A stretch of 22,016 nt of DNA from NCBI GenBank assembly GCA_900557675.1, contig USTO01000005.1:1-22016 (forward strand). The letters run 5' to 3'. The translations under genes were made by a program, and so were the position numbers. Positions 1 to 6,472 of the stretch are shown piece by piece; position 1 is the first letter of the stretch, and the number at the start of each line of letters is the position of its first letter. The notes beneath the pieces are model-generated. The model saw nothing but the letters and a program-made list of their open reading frames with translations. It did not search any database and was not told where the DNA came from. The DNA comes from an uncultured Mollicutes bacterium. GTDB taxonomy: Bacteria; Bacillota_I; Bacilli_A; RF39; UBA660.

Positions 1-18
1 TTTCTTAATTACTTTTTT

Positions 19-72
19 TTACATCAATCTCATCACAAGTCCTTGTTTTTCGGGCTTTTTCGTTTGATGTAA
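19..72. repeat. Inverted repeat enclosing an inner hairpin
   Basis: TTACATCAA (19-27) is perfectly complementary to TTGATGTAA (64-72). Inside, AAGTCC (37-42) pairs with GGGCTT (52-57) if one G-U pair is allowed on the plus strand, and T residues follow. It could be a plus-strand terminator, or the first hairpin of the leader made from the leftward promoter at 77-105, whose start lies near 70. The sequence does not decide between these. Confidence 0.45.
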
Positions 73-76
73 TCTA

Positions 77-105
77 ATAATACTCTATTTTTCGTCACAT
101 GTCAA
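77..105 (-). promoter_or_regulatory. Near-consensus sigma-A promoter directed off the left edge
   Basis: On the minus strand TTGACA (105-100) and TATTAT (82-77) are separated by exactly 17 bases, an 11 of 12 match to consensus and the best promoter in the window. The predicted start is near 70, so the transcript leaves the window to the left. The twelve phased A-tracts begin four bases upstream of the -35, where an UP element would lie. The gene driven is not visible. A highly expressed unit such as an rRNA or tRNA operon is a reasonable guess but is inference. Confidence 0.72.
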
Positions 106-108
106 CAC

Positions 109-229
109 TTTTTTTAAAGTTTTTTGAGTTTTTTGCTAGTTTTGGTGCTTTTCGACATTTTTAAACTTTTTTTAGACCTTTTTCAGACCTTTTTTAATTT
201 TTTTTTGAGTTTTTTTAATTCTTTTTTTT
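109..229 (-). promoter_or_regulatory. Twelve helically phased A-tracts, candidate extended UP element or curved DNA
   Basis: Runs of T on the plus strand (A on the minus strand) lie at 109-115, 120-125, 129-134, 140-143, 149-152, 158-162, 167-173, 179-183, 190-195, 198-206, 210-216 and 222-229. Their centres run from 112 to 225.5 in eleven steps, a mean of 10.3 bases, which is one helical turn. Phased A-tracts are known to bend DNA, and A-tracts upstream of a -35 can contact the RNA polymerase alpha subunit. Relative to a start near 70 the block spans about -42 to -155. Confidence 0.7.
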
Positions 230-458
230 AAACTTATAATCGAAAAACTGTAACTTTTTTGATTTATAAAATTATATTTATGTATATATTGTATTTAATT
301 GTTGAAAATAAATTTTAAATATATATATTTAACATACATAAGCTATATATTTTTTTTATAGCTGTAATAATATTGACTTTGATATAATGTATTCTAATTT
401 TTTTTATATAGTTTTTGAAATTAGCAATTAATTTAATAATTAATAACTTCTTTGAAAT

Positions 459-702
459 ATTTTACTTACAGTTTTTAATAATCTGCAACATTTTACTTAC
501 AGTTTTTAAAAATTTGCATTATTTTGTTTATATTTTTAATAATCTGTAGTTTCTCATTCCTTGTTTTTAAAAGCATATTTCTTTTAGCAATTTTTAAAAA
601 TATGCAATTTCTTGTTTTCTTTTTTTTAGAATTTGCAACTTTTTTCTAGTAATTTTTAATAATTTATTACTTTTTATTTATTGTTTTAAAAAAATGTGAA
701 AT
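459..702. repeat. Degenerate 31-bp tandem array, about eight copies
   Basis: Units begin at 459, 490, 521, 552, 579, 610, 641 and 672. Each is 31 bases except the fourth (27). The consensus is a T-rich start, then a tract like CAGTTTTTAAAAATTTGCA that is itself partly palindromic. A weaker related tract at about 410-427 suggests the array once extended to the left. There is no open reading frame across it. The 31-base period is close to three helical turns. Confidence 0.7.
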
Positions 703-721
703 ATTTAAATTCAAAAATTTA

Positions 722-755
722 TTTATCAATACTATAATTTTATCAATACTATAAT
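722..755. repeat. Exact 17-bp tandem duplication
   Basis: TTTATCAATACTATAAT occupies 722-738 and is repeated without a gap or mismatch at 739-755. It is non-coding. It may be slippage or a doubled binding site. Confidence 0.85.
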
Positions 756-1237
756 ATTGGAAATCTTTTATTTTTTTATCATTCTAATAATTAGGTTACC
801 TTTTTTAATTGTCGGCTTTGTTTGATAATTATTATTTTTTGTAATCTATTAACTAATAATGAAGATTTATGTATTAATTTAGATAAGAGTACTAATTAGT
901 TAAGAGTTTTTTTAAGTTATGAGCTGATTTTTAAGTTATTATTTAACTTTTCCTTATGATTCTAAAAGAAATGAATAAAGAACTATATTTTATGCTTGAC
1001 AAACTTAAAGGTTTTGGAATTCTTGTTGTTACGGCCTTGTAATCTACTATTTTCACAAGTATATATATTCAGACTTTCCCAACATTACACTTATTATTTA
1101 TTGAAATTGACTGTTAGATCTTGAGTCCAAATATTTGGGGTTTTGCAAGATTAATTATAAATGTTAGTTTTTTATTATTTATTTCATATTTTATTATTTA
1201 TTTCTGCTAATAGTATTTTTATATTGTTATATTTAAC

Positions 1238-1360
1238 ATCTTCTTTTAAAAAATAAAGTATCTTCTTTTAAAAAATAAAAATAAAGTATCTTCTTTTAAA
1301 TCACACTATTTGTAATTAATTTAACTTTTGGTTGCCTTTTTTTATTTTTTAAAGAAGAAT
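1238..1360. repeat. Three direct copies plus one inverted copy of a TCTTCTTTTAAAAAATAAA motif
   Basis: Copies of ATCTTCTTTTAAAAAATAAA start at 1238, 1260 and 1288 (the last shortened). A nearly complementary copy reads on the other strand at 1341-1360, so the last copy can fold back on the others. Apart from these repeats and those listed to the left, I see no gene or RNA in 1-1380. Confidence 0.6.
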
Positions 1361-1375
1361 TTCCTTTTATAAAAG

Positions 1376-1399
1376 AAAAATCCAACCTTAGAGGTTGGA
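1376..1399 (-). terminator. Intrinsic terminator of ftsEX
   Basis: TCCAACCT (1381-1388) and AGGTTGGA (1392-1399) form a perfect 8-bp stem with a 3-base loop. On the minus strand it is followed by TTTTTCTTTT. It sits 31 bases past the ftsX stop. Confidence 0.88.
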
Positions 1400-1429
1400 A
1401 ATAAATTAATGAAAGATAATATTTTTTTA

Positions 1430-2332
1430 TTATATTTTTAGATGCTTACGAACGGCACTGTAACTTCCAAACATTCCGACTGCAGCACCTATTAATAGTA
1501 GTAATAATGATACAAGATAAACGAATGGTACTGGAGGTAATAATTTAGCAAGAGATGAACCGAATACTTGTCCGCCAAAGTAATTATATAAAGTTGTATA
1601 ACCATATATAGTTAATATTATAGGGATTATTGAACCAAGAATACCAATAAATAGTCCTTCTATTATAAATGGAACTTTTATTGCTATATTAGATGCTCCT
1701 ACTAAACGCATTATTTCTATTTCGGTTTTTCTTGAGTATATTGCTAGTTTTATAGTATTTGTTATTAGGAAAGCTGTTACTATTATAAGGGCTACAACTG
1801 CACCAATACAGACTTTTTCTATGACCTTAAATACTGTAACTAATTGGTCTACTACTTCTTCGCCATAACTAATGCTGTTGATTTTATCTATTTTTTGAAT
1901 TTGAGCAACTGTATCTTTAATAATAGCTACATCTTTTACTTTTATCATATAACTATCTAAGAGGGGATTAGTCTCATCAGTCCACATATCAACTAATGGG
2001 GCAACGGCCTCTATTTTGGATTTTGTTTCCTCGGCAGTTTCAGCTTTGGATTTGAATGTTATTTTATCGACATTATCTATTTTTTGAATCTCGTGTTTGA
2101 TTTGTTTTAAATCTTCTTCTTTGGCGGTTTTATCGACAAAGACTACCATTGTTACGTCTTTTCTTATTGATTCAGCAAAATTTTCAACGTTGTATGATAG
2201 TAATATAGAAGTTGCGACAACTATTAGGGTTATGGTAATACAAGAGATTGAAGCAAGGGAAAGGGAAAAGTTTCTTATAACGCTCTTGAAGGCGTCTCTA
2301 AAATATCTTTGTAATGTTCTAATGGATTTCAT
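1430..2332 (-). CDS. ftsX: Cell division ABC transporter permease FtsX
   Basis: 300 residues, a normal length for Gram-positive FtsX. FtsX is the membrane subunit of FtsEX, which couples cytoplasmic ATP hydrolysis to activation of cell-wall hydrolases outside the cell. A short basic N-terminus precedes a first membrane segment at about residues 20-45. An extracellular domain of about 120 residues follows, then three membrane segments at about 172-197, 220-247 and 265-290: the usual four-segment FtsX layout. The cytoplasmic loop with KTEIEIMRLVGAS (about 202-214) is the family's typical coupling region. The start overlaps the end of ftsE by 14 bases and is preceded by AAAGGA at good spacing, so the two genes are translationally linked. 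No hydrolase gene lies beside it. A clear terminator follows. Confidence 0.93.
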   Translation of the reverse strand: MKSIRTLQRYFRDAFKSVIRNFSLSLASISCITITLIVVATSILLSYNVENFAESIRKDVTMVVFVDKTAKEEDLKQIKHEIQKIDNVDKITFKSKAETAEETKSKIEAVAPLVDMWTDETNPLLDSYMIKVKDVAIIKDTVAQIQKIDKINSISYGEEVVDQLVTVFKVIEKVCIGAVVALIIVTAFLITNTIKLAIYSRKTEIEIMRLVGASNIAIKVPFIIEGLFIGILGSIIPIILTIYGYTTLYNYFGGQVFGSSLAKLLPPVPFVYLVSLLLLLIGAAVGMFGSYSAVRKHLKI

Positions 2333-3011
2333 AGTATTTTCCTTTCTCTATATCTTGTTTTAGTCTTCCCTCTTCTAAGCAAATTACTCTTTTATTCATT
2401 CTGTTTACGATATCTCTATCGTGGGTTGCCATTATTATAGTTGTTCCAAGTTTATTTATATCTTCTAATACTTTCATTATTCCCATACTTGTATCGGGAT
2501 CGAGATTTCCGGTTGGTTCATCGCATATTAGTAATTTGGGATTATTTACTATTGCTCTGGCTATTACTACTCTTTGTTGTTCTCCACCGGATAGTTGATT
2601 TGGATATTGTCTTACTTTGTGTTTTAATCCTACTAAATCTAGTACTTCCATAACTCTTTTTTGGATTTTTCTTTTATCATAACCGAAAACTTCCATTGCA
2701 AAGGCGACATTTTCGAAAACTGTTAATTTTGGTAATAGTTTAAAATCTTGGAAAACAACGCCTATTTTTCTTCTTAGAATGTATACTTTTCTATTTTTTA
2801 GTTTAGCAACATTGATTCCTCCTATGATTATTGAGCCTTTATCGGGTTTTTCTTCACGATATAGCATTTTTATAAATGTGGATTTGCCACTGCCGGATGC
2901 TCCAATTACGAAAACGAATTCGCCTTTGGATATGCTTACGTTGAAGTCATATAGGGCGACAGTTCCGGTTGGATATGTTTTTTGGACATCGGCTACTCTT
3001 ATTAATTCCAT
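2319..3011 (-). CDS. ftsE: Cell division ATP-binding protein FtsE
   Basis: 230 residues. This is the ATPase subunit of the FtsEX complex on the inner face of the membrane. Walker A GASGSGKST is at 37-45, the Q-loop at VVFQD (about 85-89), the ABC signature LSGGEQQR at 140-147, Walker B LLICDE at 160-165 with the catalytic glutamate last, and the switch histidine in ATHDRD (about 195-200). The DEPTGNLD form of the D-loop is typical of FtsE and LolD-like ATPases, and the following ftsX settles the assignment. The start is supported by GAGGTG a few bases upstream. Its own extended -10 promoter lies in the 136-base gap after the yitT genes. Confidence 0.95.
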   Translation of the reverse strand: MELIRVADVQKTYPTGTVALYDFNVSISKGEFVFVIGASGSGKSTFIKMLYREEKPDKGSIIIGGINVAKLKNRKVYILRRKIGVVFQDFKLLPKLTVFENVAFAMEVFGYDKRKIQKRVMEVLDLVGLKHKVRQYPNQLSGGEQQRVVIARAIVNNPKLLICDEPTGNLDPDTSMGIMKVLEDINKLGTTIIMATHDRDIVNRMNKRVICLEEGRLKQDIEKGKYYEIH

Positions 3012-3037
3012 ACTTCACCTCTTTTATTTCATATTAT

Positions 3038-3046
3038 ATTATAGCA
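3038..3046 (-). promoter_or_regulatory. Extended -10 promoter of ftsEX
   Basis: TGCTATAAT on the minus strand, about 27 bases upstream of the ftsE start. The -35 position 17 bases away (TTTATT) is weak, so the TG extension probably matters. I see no terminator for the preceding yitT genes in 3047-3147, so read-through into ftsEX is possible. Confidence 0.6.
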
Positions 3047-3147
3047 TTTTTTTTGATACTAATAAATAGTTATTTGTTATTTTACATTTTTTTCGCTAAT
3101 GCGGGTAAATATTAGTAATTATTGTATTGTAGTTATATTTATGGTAA

Positions 3148-3996
3148 TTAGGTAGTATTTGGTATTTTGGTTTCAAATGTATCTGTGATAAGGAAGAAGG
3201 CATCTTTATCGATATTTTTTATGAATTCTTTTAGAATGGTATAATCTTTGGTTGGGATAGTGCATAGATACATTTTTTTGTTTTTGTTTGTATAACCACC
3301 TTTGACAGAAAGACGTGTATAGTTTATTAATTTATTTTCTTTTAGGTATTGTTCTAATTCTTTTTCTTTAGTTGTTATGATGTAGAATGTTTTTTCACTT
3401 GATATTCCTATTAGGGTTTTATCTATTACGGTACTTATTATATAGAGAGAGATTAGGGCATATAGGCCGGCACTTATTCCAAGGAATAGGCTTCCGGTTA
3501 ATATTACGATAGTGTTTATTATTAGAGTTGCTTTTCCTAGAGAGATATGGAAATATTTGTTTATTATTTGGGCGAGGATTTGGAGACCGCCAACGCTGAA
3601 ATTAGTTTTTAGGATGAGGCCGGAAGCAAAGCCATAGAGTAATCCTCCGAAAATGGATATGAGGAGTTTACTTCCTTCTACGGGGATAAGGGTGGCATAG
3701 AATTTACTACACTCTACAAAGAGGGGAAAGAGAATGCTTCCAATAAGGGCATTTAGGGTTAATTTTTGGCCAAGTAGTTTATATCCTAATAGGAGTAATA
3801 ATAGGGATGATGTGAGTATAAAGATGCTTTCGTTTAGGTGTATTGTTTCTCTAAATATTATGGAAAGGCCTGATAGTCCTCCTATTACTATATTGTTTGG
3901 GGAAAAGAATAGGTTAAAGGAAAGGGCTAAGAGAAAGGTTCCAAATGTAAAGAGGGATATTTTTTCATATATATTATATTGGTATTTGTTATTCAT
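3148..3996 (-). CDS. YitT-family membrane protein with C-terminal DUF2179 (second of a pair)
   Basis: 282 residues. The N-terminal part has five or six hydrophobic segments (about residues 15-200) beginning with the family motif FFSPNNIVIGGLSGLSII. The soluble C-terminal part (about 200-280) is a DUF2179 domain with the VKGGYT turn. YitT proteins are widespread in Bacillota, but their substrate or partner is not established. It is clearly a paralogue of the adjacent upstream gene: both share the FFSP motif, the IDK.ILGISS linker and the KGGYT motif. The start overlaps the upstream gene's stop by 8 bases with only a weak GAGCGAG ribosome site, which suggests translational coupling. No terminator was found after it. 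Confidence 0.85.
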   Translation of the reverse strand: MNNKYQYNIYEKISLFTFGTFLLALSFNLFFSPNNIVIGGLSGLSIIFRETIHLNESIFILTSSLLLLLLGYKLLGQKLTLNALIGSILFPLFVECSKFYATLIPVEGSKLLISIFGGLLYGFASGLILKTNFSVGGLQILAQIINKYFHISLGKATLIINTIVILTGSLFLGISAGLYALISLYIISTVIDKTLIGISSEKTFYIITTKEKELEQYLKENKLINYTRLSVKGGYTNKNKKMYLCTIPTKDYTILKEFIKNIDKDAFFLITDTFETKIPNTT

Positions 3997-4885
3997 AGTA
4001 TTCTCGCTCTTTTCTATTTACTTCATAGGCGTCGCATACAAGGAAGAATACTTCTTTGTCTATTTGTTTTAGTCTTTCCTTTATGTAATAGTAGTTTCGT
4101 GTAGGAACGACAGCAAGCATTAGGGATTGGGAATGGCCGGTGTAGCCCCCTTTGGCTTTGATTAGGGTGAGGCCGGAATTTATGTTACTAGTGAGAAATT
4201 GTTTGGTTTCTTCTTCTTTGTTTGTGAGGATGTAGAAGGCTTTGCTACTAGATATGCCGAGGATGATTTTGTCAATCATTAGGCTGATTATGTATAGGAT
4301 TAGGATACCGTAAAACATTGTTTCCCACGAATATACGATGGCTCCGGATAGGACAACGAGGCCGTCGGCAAGGAATTTGTTTTGGCCCATACTTTTCTTG
4401 GTTATTTTGGAGAAGATGAGACCGATTACGTCGGTACCGCCGGTTGTGTAGCCGGTTTTGAAGATGAGACCGAAGCCTGTACCGGCAAGGACAGCTCCAA
4501 ATATGGCGATAACTATGGTTTCGGTTCCAGATAGATCGATAATATTAGTTAAGGGGGTGGTTATGTATACGTAGAGGGGGAAAACGAGGGAACCGATTAT
4601 GGAATTTTTGGTTGTTTCTTTGCCGAGGACTATGAAACTTAGTGCAAGCAATGTGAGATTGGCAAGGAGAATAAATGTAGCGGGAGTTATTCCGAAGTGT
4701 TTCATTACAATAGAGAGGCCAGAAACTCCGAAGCATACTAGGTTGTAGGGTGAAAAGAATATGTTAAATGCTAGGGCTACTATTAGGCAACCTAGATTTA
4801 GGTATATTAGTTCTTTTAGTTTATTTCTTTTTTTGATTTTGGTTATTATTTCTCGTACTTTTTTTTGGCGATTAAAAAATATCAT
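3989..4885 (-). CDS. YitT-family membrane protein with C-terminal DUF2179 (first of a pair)
   Basis: 298 residues. A short basic N-terminus (RQKKVREIITKIKKRNK) precedes five or six hydrophobic segments with FFSPYNLVCFGVSGLSIV at about 44-61. A glycine-rich FKTGYTTGGTDVIGLI stretch lies mid-protein, and a DUF2179 domain at about 210-290 carries AKGGYTG. Function is unassigned in the family; a transport or membrane-regulatory role is often suggested but not shown. It starts four bases after the prfB stop. Its AAGGAG ribosome site overlaps the end of prfB with 8-base spacing, so it belongs to the prfB transcript. The two copies overlap and may act together, perhaps as a heteromer (inference). 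Confidence 0.86.
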   Translation of the reverse strand: MIFFNRQKKVREIITKIKKRNKLKELIYLNLGCLIVALAFNIFFSPYNLVCFGVSGLSIVMKHFGITPATFILLANLTLLALSFIVLGKETTKNSIIGSLVFPLYVYITTPLTNIIDLSGTETIVIAIFGAVLAGTGFGLIFKTGYTTGGTDVIGLIFSKITKKSMGQNKFLADGLVVLSGAIVYSWETMFYGILILYIISLMIDKIILGISSSKAFYILTNKEEETKQFLTSNINSGLTLIKAKGGYTGHSQSLMLAVVPTRNYYYIKERLKQIDKEVFFLVCDAYEVNRKEREYYE

Positions 4886-4889
4886 TTTA

Positions 4890-5961
4890 TCATCTCCTTA
4901 TTCCTGCTAATATGAGGTCATCTAATTTTCCGTCTAAAATGGCGGTAACATCAGGGGTTTCGTAACCGGAATCGTTATCTTTGACGAGGGTGTATGGGCA
5001 CATTACATAGCTTCTTTTTCCGGATCCGAAACTTATTTGCTTTTGGTCTTCAGTCATTTTTTTTAGGTTACTTGCCTCTTCTTCTTCTTTTAAGAGATAG
5101 AGTTTATTTTTTAGTATTTCGAGGGCTTTTTCTTTGTTTCTTATTTGACTTCGTTCATTTTGGCAGGTTACTACTATTTTGGTAGGGAGATGGGTTATTC
5201 TAACGGCAGAGTCTGTAGTGTTTACGCTTTGTCCTCCTGCTCCACTACTTCTATATACGTCTATTTTTATGTCTTTTTCTTGGATAGTTATATTGGTATT
5301 GTTATTTATTTCTGGTATTACTTCGACGGCTGCGAAGGATGTATGTCTTCTTTTGCCGGCATCAAAGGGGCTTATTCTTACTAGTCTATGTACGCCTTTT
5401 TCTCCTTTGAGGAAGCCATAGGCATTGGGTCCTTTTATTAATAGCATTATGCTTTTTATTCCTACTTCTTCGCCGTCGGTTTTGCTTAGTACTTCTATGT
5501 TGTAGCCTTTATTTGTTAGGTATCTTGAATACATTCGGTAAAGCATATTGGCCCAGTCCATTGATTCGGTTCCTCCTGCTCCTGCGTGTATTTCAAGGGT
5601 ACAGTTTAGGTTATCGTACTTTCCGTTTAGGTATGTTAATAGTTTTAATTCTTCTAGTTTATGGGATATTTCTTGGTATTCTGTTTCTAGTAGGTTTAAT
5701 AGTTCTTCATCCTCTACTTCTTCTATAAAGAGGGCTTGGTTGTTTTTTATTTGGGTGTTTAATTCTTCGATGGGCTCTATTTCTTTTTTTAGGGTGGAAA
5801 TTTTGTTTACGACTTTGTCAGCAACTTCTTTATTGAGCCAAAAGTTTTCTTTGGTTAGTTCTTTGTTTAGGGTAGCTAGTTCTTTCTTTTTGGTATCTAA
5901 GTCAAAGATACCTCCATAATTGGTTTATTTCTTGGGATAATTCTTGGTATTTTTCTTTCAT
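4890..5961 (-). CDS. prfB: Peptide chain release factor 2, with programmed +1 frameshift
   Basis: RF2 recognises TGA and TAA stop codons and releases the finished peptide. The ATG at 5961 follows AAGGAGG and opens a 19-codon zero frame (MKEKYQELSQ...) ending in an in-frame TGA at 5904-5902. A +1 slip at CTT-T there joins it to the main frame (GAC TTA GAT ACC), giving a 356-residue product. The stop-codon recognition tripeptide SPF is in RLVRISPFDAGKR, and the catalytic GGQ is in SSGAGGQSVNTTDSAVR. A GGAGG (5915-5911) three bases before TAT-CTT-TGA-C matches the stimulatory Shine-Dalgarno of known prfB shifts. The frameshift makes expression self-limiting: plentiful RF2 terminates at the early TGA. 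The gene itself ends in TGA. It is not a pseudogene. An extended -10 promoter precedes it. Confidence 0.96.
5902..5915 (-). promoter_or_regulatory. RF2 programmed frameshift signal
   Basis: Minus strand GGAGG (5915-5911), then TAT, then CTT TGA C. The ribosome pauses at the poorly terminated TGA, the internal Shine-Dalgarno pushes it forward by one base, and leucyl-tRNA slips from CTT to TTT. The layout is the same as in Escherichia coli prfB. Confidence 0.95.
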
Positions 5962-6001
5962 TTTTGGATCCTCCTTAATTTTATTATTTGTTTCTATTAT
6001 G

Positions 6002-6010
6002 ATTATAACA
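6002..6010 (-). promoter_or_regulatory. Extended -10 promoter of prfB
   Basis: TGTTATAAT on the minus strand about 40 bases upstream of the prfB start. No good -35 is seen. It lies just beyond the U-tract of the suf terminator. Confidence 0.6.
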
Positions 6011-6050
6011 AAAGAAAAGGAAAAATGATATAGTTTTTTCACTTTTCCTT
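6010..6050 (-). terminator. Intrinsic terminator of the suf operon
   Basis: On the minus strand a 12-bp stem (6050-6039 with 6028-6017, one G-U pair, 10-base loop) is followed by TTCTTTT. It begins three bases after the sufU stop. It closes the suf transcript before prfB and therefore rules out a cotranscribed sufB here. Confidence 0.82.
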
Positions 6051-6052
6051 AT

Positions 6053-6472
6053 TTATTTTGTTATTATTTTTTCTACGCCTTTTATAAAGAGGGTTGCACA
6101 GCCTTTACGAGAGGGTTGTTTTCCGACATCATTATAGACTTGGGCTTCTTCGAGAATGTTTATGTTACAGGGTTCTTCGTTTATCATTTTGTTATAGTTA
6201 TCTATGATGTTTTGGGCTTCTTCGAGGGTTTTACCAATGAGGATATTACTTAGTATTGATGAGGATGAGATGCATATTACGCAGGCTTCTCCTTCGTATT
6301 TTACGTCTTTTATTGTATTGTTTTCTATTTTTAGATAGATATCTATATTGTCAATACAGGAGTGATTTCTTGAATTGGTCATTTGATATCCTTCTTCTTT
6401 TGGTACTTCTTTATTACGGGGATTTTCGTAGTTATCTAGGATTATACTTCTTTTTAAACTTGGGTCTATCAT
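6053..6472 (-). CDS. sufU: SufU, zinc-dependent sulfurtransferase partner of SufS
   Basis: 139 residues from the ATG at 6472. This start overlaps the sufS stop as TAATG and has AAGGAG 8 bases upstream; an ATG 18 bases further upstream lacks that spacing. In Bacillota, SufU takes persulfide from SufS and passes it to the SufBCD scaffold. The zinc ligands known from Bacillus subtilis SufU are conserved: Cys39 and Asp41 (NHSCIDN), Cys64 (EGEACVICISSSS) and Cys125 (PSRKGCATL). The usual CGD motif reads CID, so the glycine is replaced but both ligands remain. The gene is last in sufC-sufD-sufS-sufU and is followed by a terminator. The serine-rich SSSS replaces the common ASAS. Confidence 0.92.
   Translation of the reverse strand: MIDPSLKRSIILDNYENPRNKEVPKEEGYQMTNSRNHSCIDNIDIYLKIENNTIKDVKYEGEACVICISSSSILSNILIGKTLEEAQNIIDNYNKMINEEPCNINILEEAQVYNDVGKQPSRKGCATLFIKGVEKIITK

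Noticed and set aside
459..702. CRISPR array
   Set aside because: The 31-base units follow each other directly with gradual divergence. There are no conserved repeats separated by unique spacers and no cas genes.
1..1380. Replication origin
   Set aside because: It is AT-rich with repeats, but there is no cluster of DnaA boxes (only TTATCAATA twice, 7 of 9) and no dnaA, dnaN or similar gene nearby.
4890..5961. prfB as a frameshifted pseudogene
   Set aside because: The break occurs exactly at the classical RF2 recoding signal, and all functional motifs are intact.
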